From Clostridia bacterium (lineage in GTDB: Bacteria; Bacillota; Clostridia; Christensenellales; Aristaeellaceae), in NCBI GenBank assembly GCA_017541205.1, contig JAFXZO010000048.1, forward strand, positions 1 through 51,681: a stretch of 51,681 bases of DNA, read 5' to 3'. Under the pieces are notes generated by a model, which was given only the letters and a program-made list of their open reading frames with translations, did no database searches and was not told the origin of the DNA. Below, one piece after another: positions 1-13,132 of this stretch (position 1 is the first letter of the stretch; every line of letters starts with the position of its first letter). A program made the translations under genes and the position numbers.

Positions 1-1
1 G

Positions 2-517
2 GATTCCTCTTATACCCGTCCCGAAGAAGTGGAAGAATTCGTCAAGCGCACCGGCTGCGACAGCCTGGCCATCGCCATCGGCACCAGCCACGGCGCTTAC
101 AAGTTCACCCCTGCCCAGTGCACCCGCAACGCCGAGGGCATCCTGGTTCCCCCGCCTCTGCGCTTTGACGTGCTGGAAGAGGTCTCCAAGCGCCTGCCCG
201 GTTTCCCCATCGTTCTCCACGGCTCCAGCAGCGTGCCCCAGGAATTCGTGAAGATCATCAACGATTACGGCGGAAAGATGCCCGACGCCGTCGGCATCCC
301 CGAGGAACAGCTGCGCAAGGCCGCCAAGAGCGCCGTGTGCAAGATCAACATCGACAGCGACCTGCGCCTGGCCTTCACCGCCATGATCCGCAAGCACTTC
401 GTCGAGCATCCCGATCATTTCGATCCCCGTCAGTACCTGACCGACGCCCGCGCCGCCCTGCGTGACCTGGTCCGCCATAAGCTGGTGGACGTGCTGGGCT
501 GCAACGGCAAGGCCTGA
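2..517 (+). CDS. Class II fructose-bisphosphate aldolase, 3' part only
   Basis: This is the C-terminal 171 residues of a zinc-dependent class II aldolase, which cleaves fructose-1,6-bisphosphate to DHAP and glyceraldehyde-3-phosphate in glycolysis. The reading frame is open to the left edge of the window, so the true start lies outside it; the first internal GTG at 29 is not a start. Visible family signatures are AIGTSHGAYK, with a zinc-ligand His, VLHGSSSVP, with a second zinc-ligand His and the phosphate-binding glycine/serine loop, and KINIDSDLR, the conserved Asn-Asp segment that contacts substrate. The C-terminal part (HFDPRQYLTDAR) is typical of the long bacterial form. Codon use is strongly biased to C-ending codons, as expected for a highly expressed glycolytic enzyme. 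A hairpin terminator follows within 35 bp, so the gene ends its transcription unit. Confidence 0.93.
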   Translation, partial: DSSYTRPEEVEEFVKRTGCDSLAIAIGTSHGAYKFTPAQCTRNAEGILVPPPLRFDVLEEVSKRLPGFPIVLHGSSSVPQEFVKIINDYGGKMPDAVGIPEEQLRKAAKSAVCKINIDSDLRLAFTAMIRKHFVEHPDHFDPRQYLTDARAALRDLVRHKLVDVLGCNGKA

Positions 518-551
518 TATTGATTGCAAGCCTTCCAACACCTTGAATTCC

Positions 552-585
552 AAAGCCCTCCCGCCAAACGGCCGGGAGGGCTTTT
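552..585 (+). terminator. Rho-independent terminator after the aldolase gene
   Basis: An inverted repeat AAAGCCCTCCCG / CGGGAGGGCTTTT with a short A-rich loop ends in a T run on the plus strand. The minus strand also reads stem-loop plus TTT, so it may serve the convergent coiled-coil gene that ends at 609 as well. Confidence 0.85.
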
Positions 586-608
586 CATCGCTGGAAGATC
601 GGGAAGCC

Positions 609-2093
609 TTATGCCGCGGGCGATTCCGCGGTGGCTTCTTCTTCGGAAGGCTGCTGCACGGCAGGCTCTTCCGAAGGAAATTCCGCCGAAGCGGCTTCAG
701 CGGCAGCGGGTTCTTCCGCAGCGGCTTCAGCGGCAGCGGGTTCCGCGGTGGCGGCTTCTTGTGCCGTTGGCTGTTCCGCAGCGGGCGCTTCCGCGGGCGC
801 GTACACGATGTAGGGCAGCTCATACTGTGCGGTTTCCACGCCTTCGCCGTTTAGGATCTTCACGCAGACGGTGTAAGCGCCGGGAACGAGATTCAGCTCT
901 TCCAGCTTCATCTGATCCGCGCTGTCGTATTCGGCGATCACATTCTTTTCGGCGTCCACAAGCAAAATTTTCAGCTGATAGACGGAGGCGGTATCGTACG
1001 CCTTCTGCAATTCATCGCGCTCGGCGGTCACGGCGGCGACGCTTTGGGCGAGCTCGTTCACCTGCGCTTCCAAAGCGGCGGAAGATTCGGCGGCCTTGGC
1101 CTGCAATTCATCGCGCTCGGCGGTCACGGCGGCGACGCTCTGGGTGAGCTCGTTCACCTGCGCTTCCAAAGCGGCGGAAGATTCGGCGGCCTTGGCCTGC
1201 AGCTCATCGCGCTCGGCGGTCACGGCGGCGACGCTCTGGGCGAGCTCGTTCACCTGCGCTTCCAAAGCGGCGGAAGATTCGGCGGCTTTGGATTGCAGTT
1301 CATCGCGCTCCGCGGTCAGGGCGGCCAATTGTTCCTGCAGGGCCGTGATTTCCACGGTCTGTGCCTGGGCGGCTTCCAGCGCGGCCTGCAAATGATCCCG
1401 TTCGGCGATCATGCTGTCCAAGGTTTCCTTGGCCTGCTCCAATTCCTGGGTGACCTGGGCGTTCGCTGCGGCGGCGCCTTCTTCGGCGGCCTGCTTCAAT
1501 TGGTCGCGCTCGGCGGTCACGGCGGCCAGGCTTTCCTGCATTGCGGAAAGCTCAGCCTGCGATTGAGCGATTTCCTGCTGCGCGGCGTCATTGGCGGCGG
1601 TCACTTCGGCCAACTGCGCCTGGGCGGCGGCCAGAGCCTGCGCCACCGGATCGTTTTCGCCGGGCTCGTCGCCTTTCAAGGCGTTGAGCGCTTCCTGCAT
1701 TTGCTGGATGCCGGTGGCAAGCTGGGCGGCGGCGTCATTGGCCGTTGCCTGCAGGGCGTCGCGTTCGTTTGTCATGGCGTCCAGGGCCTGTTGGACAGTC
1801 TGCGTCCTGGTTTCTGCTTCCTGTATCTTGGTTTCTGCTTCCTGCAGCTTGGTTTCCGCGTCCTGCGTTACGGACTGGATCTGCTCCTGGAGGGCGACGC
1901 GGCTGCTGTCCGCCAGCTCCTGGGCGGTCTTGGCCGCGATATCCGCTTCGCTCAGCTGGCGGGAAAGATCGGCTTTATCGGTTTCCAACTGGGTCACCTG
2001 ATCGGAAAGGGTATTGCGCTGGCCGACAAAAACGGCGACCAGCACGATTGCGATTATCAGAATAGGCAGAATGAACCAAATCGTTTTTTTCAT
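609..2093 (-). CDS. Membrane-anchored coiled-coil protein with tandem repeats
   Basis: A 494-residue protein that I do not recognise as a named family. An N-terminal hydrophobic segment (about residues 5-24, MKKTIWFILPILII...) is an uncleaved signal anchor. Residues 30-370 are almost entirely heptad-rich coiled coil, including three near-identical 32-residue repeats containing AVTAERDELQAKAAESSAAL. About residues 372-432 look like a small beta-rich domain (SVYQLKILLVDAEKNVIAEY to YELPYIVYAP). The last 60 residues are a low-complexity Ala/Glu/Pro tail. The likely topology places the rod outside the membrane. A ribosome site AAAGGAG precedes the ATG. Possible roles are an envelope spacer or cell-division/cell-wall scaffold, but nothing in the sequence fixes the function. 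The gene is convergent with the aldolase gene and codirectional with the EF-G-like gene. Confidence 0.85.
   Translation of the reverse strand: MKKTIWFILPILIIAIVLVAVFVGQRNTLSDQVTQLETDKADLSRQLSEADIAAKTAQELADSSRVALQEQIQSVTQDAETKLQEAETKIQEAETRTQTVQQALDAMTNERDALQATANDAAAQLATGIQQMQEALNALKGDEPGENDPVAQALAAAQAQLAEVTAANDAAQQEIAQSQAELSAMQESLAAVTAERDQLKQAAEEGAAAANAQVTQELEQAKETLDSMIAERDHLQAALEAAQAQTVEITALQEQLAALTAERDELQSKAAESSAALEAQVNELAQSVAAVTAERDELQAKAAESSAALEAQVNELTQSVAAVTAERDELQAKAAESSAALEAQVNELAQSVAAVTAERDELQKAYDTASVYQLKILLVDAEKNVIAEYDSADQMKLEELNLVPGAYTVCVKILNGEGVETAQYELPYIVYAPAEAPAAEQPTAQEAATAEPAAAEAAAEEPAAAEAASAEFPSEEPAVQQPSEEEATAESPAA
1011..1298 (-). repeat. Three 96-bp in-frame tandem repeats
   Basis: Units begin at 1011, 1107 and 1203, with a diverged fourth beginning at 1299. 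The period is exactly 96 bp (32 codons), so copy-number change would preserve the frame and lengthen the coiled coil. Confidence 0.9.
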
Positions 2094-2202
2094 TGATCGC
2101 TTTCTCCTTTAGCATTGTTTTCGCCTGGGGAATATCCATTATTTCGGTACGGAAAGGGTCAATTCCTGCCGATACTTTATGAAATGATTGTTAATTCCCT
2201 GT

Positions 2203-2227
2203 AAAAAATACCCGGCACAAGGCCGGG
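2203..2227 (-). terminator. Terminator after the EF-G-like gene
   Basis: Read on the minus strand, GCCCGG, a 7-nt loop and CCGGGT are followed by ATTTTTT. It lies 25 bp past the stop codon of the EF-G-like gene. Confidence 0.85.
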
Positions 2228-2252
2228 CAAAGCAGGAAGGGGCGAAAGAGAA

Positions 2253-4334
2253 TTATTCCTCTTCTTCCTCGTCCTTCTGCGCGCTTTCGATGATCTTCTT
2301 GGCAGCGTCCGCGGGCATTTCCTCATACCGTTCAAAGGTCATGGTGAAGGAGCCGCGGGCCTGGGTCATAGAGCGCAGATCCGTCGCGTACTTGAACATT
2401 TCGCCCATGGGCGCTTCGGCGGTCACGCGCTGCTGGCCGTCCACCTGATCCATGCCCATGATGCGGCCGCGCCGCTTGTTCATATCGCCCATGATATCGC
2501 CCATGTATTCATCGGGAACGAATACTTCCACGTGCATGATGGGCTCAAGGAGCACGGGGCTGGCGTCGGTGCAGCCCTTCTTATAGGCGATGCGGGCAGC
2601 GGTCTTGAACGCCATTTCAGAGGAGTCGACGGGGTGATAGGAGCCGTCGTACAGCTTGGCATGCAGGCCAACCATGGGATAGCCGGCCAAAACGCCCTTG
2701 CGGATGTTTTCACGCAGGCCCTTTTCAACGGCGGGGATAAAGTTGCGGGGCACGGCGCCGCCAACGACCGCGTCTTCAAACTCGAAGTCCACGTTGGTAT
2801 CGCCGATGGGAGAGAATTCGATCCACACATCGCCGAACTGGCCGTGGCCGCCGGACTGCTTCTTGTGGCGGCCCTGGCAGGCGACCTTCTTGCGGATGGT
2901 CTCGCGGTAGGGGATCTTGGGATCGTTCAGGTTGGCCTGTGCGCCGAACTTGCTGGCCAGCTTGTTGCGGATCACGTCCAGATGCACTTCGCCCTGGCCG
3001 GAAACGAGGGTCTCGGTGGTTTCGGTATTCTTTTCCACCTTGATGGAAGGATCTTCTTCCTGCAGGCGGGAGAGGCCGGAGAACACCTTGTCTTCTTCGC
3101 CCTGCTTGGCGGCGGAAATGGCCTTGGAAATGCAGGGAACGGGGAAATTGATCGGCTCGTACTTGATGGGAGAAGCGGCGTCGCACAGGGTATCGCCGGA
3201 ATTGGTGAACTGCAGCTTGGACAGCGCGCCCAGATCGCCGGCGTTGAGGACGGAGACGTTGGTCTGCTTTTTGCCGCGCATCATGAACAGGCCGCCGGCT
3301 TTTTCAGCCTTATCCGCGGTGGAGTTATAAAGGGCGGTTGCCGGGGTAATGGAGCCGGACATCACGCGGAACAGGCTCAGCTTGCCAACGAACGGGTCGG
3401 CCACGGTCTTATACACGAACGCGGAGAAGGGCTCGCCGTTATCGCAGGTGCGGGTGATCTTTTCGCCGTTCTTGGGGTTTTCGCCCTCGGCCTTGCTGGC
3501 CTTGGGGGAGTGCAGATACACGCTCATCATATCCAGCATCTTGGCGACGCCGATGCCCGTGAGGGCGGATACGGCCACGACGGGCACGATGGTGCCGTTC
3601 GCCATGCCGGCGCGGAAACCGGAGAGCACTTCCTCGTGGGTCAGCTCTTCGCCTTCCAGGTATTTCATCATCAGTTCATCGTCGGCGCCGGCGGCGGCTT
3701 CGGTGATTTCTTCCATGGCGGTGGAGATGGCGGAGGCCATATCGCCGGGCACGGACACTTCCTTGAGACCCTTGCCGGCGCCTTCATACGCCTTGTTTTC
3801 CAGCACGTTCACGACGCCCTTGAAGGACGCGCCCTGGCCGATGGGCAGCAGCATGGGCACGACGGAGGAGCCGAACTTGTCGCGCAGCTGATCCACAACC
3901 TTCATATAGTTGGCGTTTTCCGCGTCCATGCGGTTGATGATGAACATGCGGCAGACGTTGTTCTTCTTGGAATAGGTCCAGGCCTTTTCAGAGCCCACGT
4001 CCAGGCCGCTGACCGCGCCGACCACGATGCCGGCGGTTTCCACAACGCGGAGGGGGCCCATCATTTCGCCGATAAAATCAAAATACCCGGGCACGTCGAT
4101 CACGTTGATCTTGGTATTTTTCCATTCCACGGGGGCAACGGCGGCGCTGATGGAAATGTGGCGCTTTACTTCCTCGGGATCATAGTCCGTGGTGGCGGCG
4201 CCGTCTTCGACCTTGCCCTGCCGGTCCACGTGGCCGGCAGCATAGAGCATCGCCTCGGTCAGCGTGGTCTTGCCGTTTCCGCCGTGACCGATCAGGGTGA
4301 TATTTCGGATGTTTTCAGTAGTGTAATCTGCCAT
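2253..4334 (-). CDS. EF-G-like translational GTPase paralogue
   Basis: A 693-residue protein with the five-domain architecture and length of elongation factor G. The GTPase motifs are divergent: P-loop GHGGNGKT at residues 16-23, G3 DVPGYFDF at 80-87 and G4 NRMD at 134-137. In canonical EF-G these are AHxDAGKT, DTPGHVDF and NKMD, so the residue normally occupied by the catalytic His after DxPG is Tyr84. Domain IV is recognisable around YRETIRKKVACQGRHKKQSGGHGQFG, and domain V around ILEPIMHVEVFVPDEYMGDIMGDMNKRRGRI. This pattern is typical of the second, EF-G-like (FusA2-type) paralogue of Clostridia and Actinobacteria, whose role is unsettled, rather than the main translocase. An AGGGGGA ribosome site precedes the ATG, and the gene has its own promoter and terminator, so it is monocistronic. 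Confidence 0.9.
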   Translation of the reverse strand: MADYTTENIRNITLIGHGGNGKTTLTEAMLYAAGHVDRQGKVEDGAATTDYDPEEVKRHISISAAVAPVEWKNTKINVIDVPGYFDFIGEMMGPLRVVETAGIVVGAVSGLDVGSEKAWTYSKKNNVCRMFIINRMDAENANYMKVVDQLRDKFGSSVVPMLLPIGQGASFKGVVNVLENKAYEGAGKGLKEVSVPGDMASAISTAMEEITEAAAGADDELMMKYLEGEELTHEEVLSGFRAGMANGTIVPVVAVSALTGIGVAKMLDMMSVYLHSPKASKAEGENPKNGEKITRTCDNGEPFSAFVYKTVADPFVGKLSLFRVMSGSITPATALYNSTADKAEKAGGLFMMRGKKQTNVSVLNAGDLGALSKLQFTNSGDTLCDAASPIKYEPINFPVPCISKAISAAKQGEEDKVFSGLSRLQEEDPSIKVEKNTETTETLVSGQGEVHLDVIRNKLASKFGAQANLNDPKIPYRETIRKKVACQGRHKKQSGGHGQFGDVWIEFSPIGDTNVDFEFEDAVVGGAVPRNFIPAVEKGLRENIRKGVLAGYPMVGLHAKLYDGSYHPVDSSEMAFKTAARIAYKKGCTDASPVLLEPIMHVEVFVPDEYMGDIMGDMNKRRGRIMGMDQVDGQQRVTAEAPMGEMFKYATDLRSMTQARGSFTMTFERYEEMPADAAKKIIESAQKDEEEEE

Positions 4335-4403
4335 GTCGGTTCCCCCTATAATTCATTTGATTCCTGGTTACGTTTTTACGCGTTTAGAATCCATACCTTA
4401 TCT

Positions 4404-4432
4404 ATTCTATCAGATCACAAGGCAAAATACAA
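4404..4432 (-). promoter_or_regulatory. Promoter of the EF-G-like gene
   Basis: On the minus strand, TTGTAT, a 17-bp spacer and TAGAAT; the expected transcription start is near 4397, about 63 nt before the start codon. Confidence 0.6.
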
Positions 4433-4477
4433 GCCATTAATTCAAAAGATTTGCCAAAATCCCGGCTGAAGAATACA

Positions 4478-4530
4478 AGAAAACACCCGGCGCGCCTTCC
4501 GCGAAAAAAAACGGCGGAGGGAACGCCGGG
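4478..4530 (-). terminator. Terminator after the TerD gene
   Basis: On the minus strand, outer stem CCCGGCG/CGCCGGG (4524-4530 with 4486-4492) encloses a second stem around a T-rich loop and is followed by TGTTTTCTT. It closes the signalling/TerD transcription unit. Confidence 0.7.
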
Positions 4531-4567
4531 CGGCGTCTTCTTTGATTGCTTCCGAAAATACGGCAGG

Positions 4568-5533
4568 TCAGCGCTTCTCCATCCGGAAGGAGACGTTCTC
4601 CATTCGCTTAGGCAGCAGGGGCAGGATGCCGTAGCCCGCGCCGCCCAGGGCATGGAAATCCCAGCGGATGGCTGAAGTGGCTTTCAGCAGGGTGTGCAGC
4701 GGCAGGTTCTGCCCGACCGCGCCCTGGGTCCACACGGTGATCGCGCCGGCGGGATGCCGGGCGGCAGCCTCCCGCATGGCCCGGACAAGATCCGGGAAGC
4801 GGCCCAGGTGAGGCGGACAGGCGGGATGCGCGCCCGGCGCGATCACGCCAAGGCAGGCGCAGCGGCTGCCGTAGACCCACACCTCCCGGGGAACGGTGAG
4901 CAGCTTGGGCAAAAGATGCAGGAGGCTCACGGGAATCAGCAGGGGAGAGGCGTCCGGCGCGCTCGCCCTGGGAGCGGGGGAAATCGGAGACGGGGCTGCG
5001 GGCGCTTCCCGCTGCGGAATCGGCGCCGCAGGGGCTTCCCGCTGCGGAACCGGCGCCGTAGGCAGCTGCGCCTTATAGTGCTGCAGCAGGGCCGGCATGC
5101 CCCCGCTGAAGCCCTGGCCCACGCAGCGGATACGCCAGACGCCCTTGCGATAGAGCAGCAGGGAGACCAGGACGGTGAGCCCGGATACCTCCCCGGGCGT
5201 CAAGGTGAAGGCCATCGCTTCCTGCCCCTGGATCAGGCGGGCGGTGTGCCCGGGCAGCGCGTCCCCGGTCACGGTGAAGGCCACCAACTGCACCTCCTGC
5301 GGCAGAGCGCTCAGGCGCACCTCAAACGTGTCCCCGCGCAGGGAGAGGGCGGGCGTCTGAGGCTGCTCCCGGCAGCACAGCAGGGAAGGGACCATCAGAG
5401 TGCCCTCCGCGTTCAGCGGAAAAGCCATTAGACGGAGGCTGCCGCCTCCCTGCAGCTGGATCTCAAAGGCCTCCTCCTCCCGGATCAGGGCGGAGAGGGG
5501 AGACCGCCATTCACGGCTTGCGGCAATGGACAT
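4568..5533 (-). CDS. TerD-domain protein with unidentified C-terminal domain
   Basis: A 321-residue cytoplasmic protein. Residues about 67-155 match the TerD/TerE (CABP) family: a strand FEVRLSALPQEVQLVAFTV and the family signature WRIRCVGQGFSGGMPAL before a final helix. TerD domains are calcium-binding stress proteins linked to tellurite and phage resistance. The acidic Ca-binding segment (usually DLDA... and DAEA) is poorly conserved here, so metal binding is uncertain. A Pro/Ala linker with a duplicated PQREAPAAP unit (about 160-190) leads to a C-terminal domain of about 120 residues (REVWVYGSRCACLGV, ITVWTQGAVGQNLPL) that I do not recognise. The gene lies 16 bp downstream of an AIM24 gene on the same strand, which suggests co-expression. 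An AAGGAG ribosome site lies 11 nt before the ATG. Confidence 0.75.
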   Translation of the reverse strand: MSIAASREWRSPLSALIREEEAFEIQLQGGGSLRLMAFPLNAEGTLMVPSLLCCREQPQTPALSLRGDTFEVRLSALPQEVQLVAFTVTGDALPGHTARLIQGQEAMAFTLTPGEVSGLTVLVSLLLYRKGVWRIRCVGQGFSGGMPALLQHYKAQLPTAPVPQREAPAAPIPQREAPAAPSPISPAPRASAPDASPLLIPVSLLHLLPKLLTVPREVWVYGSRCACLGVIAPGAHPACPPHLGRFPDLVRAMREAAARHPAGAITVWTQGAVGQNLPLHTLLKATSAIRWDFHALGGAGYGILPLLPKRMENVSFRMEKR

Positions 5534-5549
5534 GGGCTGTCACGCTCCT

Positions 5550-6311
5550 TCAGGCCACCGGGGCCATGAGGATCTTGCCGGTGCCCCGGTAAACGTTCAC
5601 CAGGCCCTCCCCGGACAGGGCGGAGCTCACGAGGCTCTTGGCGGAGCGCTCCACGGTGAAGGACAGGGTCTTGCTCCAGCATACCGCCATGTTGCCGTCG
5701 ATGCGGATGGTATCGTTATCCAGGCTGATTTCGACCAGCTCGCCCCTTGGATAGCGGGACTCCAGGCATACCACGCCGCTGCCGGTCATGCACAGGTTAA
5801 ACAGGCCCTCCTTGCCCGCTACGGCCGAAGAAACGCTGCGCCGGGCGATGAGCTCCATCCCTACCTGCATTTCACAGGCCAGGAACATGCCGTCCTCCAC
5901 CACGATGGAGCCGTTCCAGGTGTTCAGATCCTCCAAAAGGATATATTTATAGGTGGGCTCCAGGGCAAGCAGGCCCTTGCCGGTGTATTCCGGCTTCACC
6001 GCAGATTCGCCGCTGGCCTTGCCCCGCAGCGCATTACCGATCAGGCCGCCCACGCCCTGGATGCCGCTGGTCATGCTTACATCGCCCAGCATCCATTGCA
6101 TGGCTCCCGCCTGCGTCCTTACGCCCCTGGTTTGGCTCAGATCGCAAAGCACCTGACGCCGCCGCACGTTCATGGCGCTGGCGAAATACTCTCTGGTCGC
6201 GTTTTCCGGCGACACGCTCAGGTCGGTGAGATACTCCAACACCTGGAACGGGCCCTTTTGCTCGGTGATGAGGATGTTGTCGTTGTCTGTGAGATTCCGG
6301 ATGCTGAACAT
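5550..6311 (-). CDS. AIM24 family protein
   Basis: A 253-residue protein of the AIM24 (DUF124) family, a beta-helix-like fold related to TRAP-like proteins; bacterial members have no settled biochemical role. Family features are the core MTGSGVVCLESRYPRGELVEISLDNDTIRIDGN with its repeated glycine-turn strands, and the glycine-rich C-terminus LVNVYRGTGKILMAPVA. The start is set at the ATG at 6311 because AGGAGG lies six bases upstream; a 15-residue longer frame upstream has no ribosome site. The gene sits between the kinase gene and the TerD gene. AIM24 and TerD genes are, to my knowledge, often neighbours, which supports a shared stress-response or membrane-associated role. Confidence 0.85.
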   Translation of the reverse strand: MFSIRNLTDNDNILITEQKGPFQVLEYLTDLSVSPENATREYFASAMNVRRRQVLCDLSQTRGVRTQAGAMQWMLGDVSMTSGIQGVGGLIGNALRGKASGESAVKPEYTGKGLLALEPTYKYILLEDLNTWNGSIVVEDGMFLACEMQVGMELIARRSVSSAVAGKEGLFNLCMTGSGVVCLESRYPRGELVEISLDNDTIRIDGNMAVCWSKTLSFTVERSAKSLVSSALSGEGLVNVYRGTGKILMAPVA

Positions 6312-6416
6312 GGTTACTCCTCCTTGATGTTGATTTTTGGCGTTATTCCGCCGCATGGATTGCCAATGCCAAGGGATACAGCTCCCTCGAAATTCGACGG
6401 CGCAAGGCCGGCCCGC

Positions 6417-10667
<4,251 letters not shown>

Positions 10668-10693
10668 GCTCACTTCCTATTTGCAGTTTCTGG

Positions 10694-13132
10694 TCAAACA
10701 ATGCTATTTGCTTTCAGCTTGCTCTTGTTCTCGTACATACGATGGTCCGCGCGTTCAAACACGGACGAAACCTGCGCGTCATTCTCGTATTTCGCCATGC
10801 CGCAGGCGATGACGATGCCGCCGCTTTTCCGCGCCGATTCGTTTCTTTGGCGCACCTGCTCGACCAATTGTTCGATGCTCAGATAATCGTTCCCCTGCGA
10901 AATGACCGCGAATTCATCCCCGCCGATGCGGTAAAAGGGGCTGTGCTTGAAGGTATCGCAGATGATTTTGCAGGCGTCCTGGACGTATTGATCCCCCGCG
11001 TTGTGTCCGGCGGTATCATTGACCTTTTTGAGGTCGTTCACGTCCAGGATCGCGATGGAAAACTCCGGAGTGCGGCGCTCCGCGATCTGGCGGTTCAGCC
11101 TTTCTTCCGCCTCCAGATAGGCGTGCCTGTTTTTCACGTGCGTCAGGGGGTCGATGTTTGCGTTGATCTGGGCCTTGGCGAGATTTTGGACGTACGTCTC
11201 CTCCTGGCGCACCTGACTGTCGATATCGATGATGCCGATGACCAGGCGTTTGTCCCCCTCTTCCTCCACCATGGCCGCCTTGAGCAGCACGTAGAGGGGC
11301 TGCCCGTTCATCATGAGGCGATAGTTCAGCGTGAAAATGCCCCGCTGCCCGATCTCTGCCAGGACGTTCTCCAGGGTAAAGATCGAAAGGAAACGGTTCA
11401 GATCGTCCGGATGGTTGAACTGGCGGGCCGCTTCCCGCGTGGTTTTGAAGAAGTCCGTGCCCTCCTTGGCCTGCGCGAAGGCGTTATAGCTTTGCGCCGC
11501 GCTGAATTCCCGATAGCGGCCGGTCTGGGGATCCACGATGTAGAGGCACAGATAATCGCCGGCAAGCGCGTGTATGCGGGCATAGGCGATCTGCTCCTCC
11601 TTCACCTGAACCGCCGCCCGCCGCTGCTGCATATGCTCGTCCACGTCCGTTACGCCCAGGATGATACAGCGCGCGTCGTCCTCCGAGCGGGAAACCTTCA
11701 TGGAATAATACCTGGGCTCGCCCTCCGTCATCATCCGGTACGTGATGACGAAGGTGCTGTTTCGATCCAGCGCCGCTTCCAGCGCCTTGCGCTTCATCGC
11801 CCGGATGACGGCTTCGCGGTCCTCCGGATGCACGCCGCTCTCCGCCTCGATCCTGAACGCCTCGAAGAAGTGCCAGCCGTGCCGCGATTCTGTCAGCGTG
11901 TCGCTGCCTTCGTCGTTGCGGTATTCCGTAAATTCCTCGGTATCGAGGTTGACGTAATAGAGCACCGAAAATCCGCGGGTCAGCGCGTGCGAAATATGGG
12001 AATAGATGATGCCGGTGCTCTTCGCCTTTTCGTAGTCTTCCTTGGTCGTCGCCTTTTCGCGCTGGACGCGCACCATGTCCGTCACATCCTGGCATATGCC
12101 CATGACGCAGAGCTGGCCCGCGAAATTGGTGTATTTCAGCTTCGTCGTCTGGAGCTGCCGCCGGTTGCCGGCGGCGTCCAGCACGTCCTCATAGAAGATG
12201 TAGGGCTCGTCCATGGAGAGGGCGATTTTGTCTTCGCCGTCGAACTGCCTGGCGGTATCGGCGTCGAAGATCTCAGAAGCGGTAAGGCCGATCACGCCCG
12301 CCGGGTCATCCTTGTTGGCGTACTTCGCGAAAGCCTGGTTGCAGGCGAGGTACACGCCGGTTTCGGCGTCCTTGGTAAAGGTCATGGCCGGCATGTTGTC
12401 CAGCAGGCAGACGATGGTATCCTTCATTTCCATGAGCTTATCGGCCTGCGCAAGATCGTGCCTGTATTTCTCGTTCGCGCTGTTGACGACGAAGGTGTGC
12501 ACCAGGCATGTGCCCAGCATATACGCGGCCGAGTAGAGCGGGAGATACGGGAACCAGAGCTGGATAAAGAGGAAAAGCGCCATGATAAGGCCGAACAGCG
12601 TCAGGGTATAGTGCCTGATTTTGCTGTTTGCCGGATGGGAACGAAGGCTGAAAACAGCATAGCACGAGATCAGAAGCAGCAGCAGGATCTGCACGACGAG
12701 AATGACATGCCGCACGGGAAGCGCACGGTATACGCATTCCGCGTTCACCGTGAACAGCACGGGGGTAAAGATGTTGGCAGCCGTAAGCAGGGCGATGCCT
12801 CCCGCGATGAGGCGTCCGGCCAGCACGAGCAGCTGCCCGTATTCGTTTTTTTCTTCCAGATAAACGGTCGTGAACTGGGACCAGAACAATACGCCCGCGG
12901 CCATCGCGGCGAAATAGACGGTCATATCGGCAAAAAGCAGCAGCGCCAGTTTTCGGGATTCAAACAAGCCCCGCAAGGCATCGACGACGTAATACGCCAG
13001 GACGGCAAACAGGAATCTCCTGTAAACCTTCCAGGCGGGTTTATCAAAGATATCCCTGGTTTTGAAGAGCAGGTTACGGTTTTCGATCAGCAAAACCATG
13101 ATGGCAAGCAGGCCGACTGCGGAATAATACAT
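10694..13132 (-). CDS. Membrane diguanylate cyclase with PAS sensors (GGDEF)
   Basis: An 812-residue protein that should make cyclic di-GMP from two GTP. About six or seven hydrophobic helices span residues 1-215. Then come a PAS domain (about 240-355), two copies of a PAS-like module (about 372-500 and 515-645) and a GGDEF domain (about 655-805). The active-site motif is intact, RIGGDEF with GGDEF at 737-741, and the metal-binding Asp of ILDVNDLKKVND is present. The allosteric RxxD I-site expected five residues before GGDEF is missing (FKHS there), so feedback inhibition by c-di-GMP is probably absent. The PAS and first PAS-like modules closely resemble those in the adjacent kinase. The gene lies between the phosphodiesterase and kinase genes on the same strand. 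Confidence 0.93.
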   Translation of the reverse strand: MYYSAVGLLAIMVLLIENRNLLFKTRDIFDKPAWKVYRRFLFAVLAYYVVDALRGLFESRKLALLLFADMTVYFAAMAAGVLFWSQFTTVYLEEKNEYGQLLVLAGRLIAGGIALLTAANIFTPVLFTVNAECVYRALPVRHVILVVQILLLLLISCYAVFSLRSHPANSKIRHYTLTLFGLIMALFLFIQLWFPYLPLYSAAYMLGTCLVHTFVVNSANEKYRHDLAQADKLMEMKDTIVCLLDNMPAMTFTKDAETGVYLACNQAFAKYANKDDPAGVIGLTASEIFDADTARQFDGEDKIALSMDEPYIFYEDVLDAAGNRRQLQTTKLKYTNFAGQLCVMGICQDVTDMVRVQREKATTKEDYEKAKSTGIIYSHISHALTRGFSVLYYVNLDTEEFTEYRNDEGSDTLTESRHGWHFFEAFRIEAESGVHPEDREAVIRAMKRKALEAALDRNSTFVITYRMMTEGEPRYYSMKVSRSEDDARCIILGVTDVDEHMQQRRAAVQVKEEQIAYARIHALAGDYLCLYIVDPQTGRYREFSAAQSYNAFAQAKEGTDFFKTTREAARQFNHPDDLNRFLSIFTLENVLAEIGQRGIFTLNYRLMMNGQPLYVLLKAAMVEEEGDKRLVIGIIDIDSQVRQEETYVQNLAKAQINANIDPLTHVKNRHAYLEAEERLNRQIAERRTPEFSIAILDVNDLKKVNDTAGHNAGDQYVQDACKIICDTFKHSPFYRIGGDEFAVISQGNDYLSIEQLVEQVRQRNESARKSGGIVIACGMAKYENDAQVSSVFERADHRMYENKSKLKANSIV

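Noticed and set aside
4402-4653. 83-codon minus-strand frame between the EF-G-like and TerD genes
   Set aside because: It spans a terminator hairpin and part of the EF-G-like promoter and lacks any motif.
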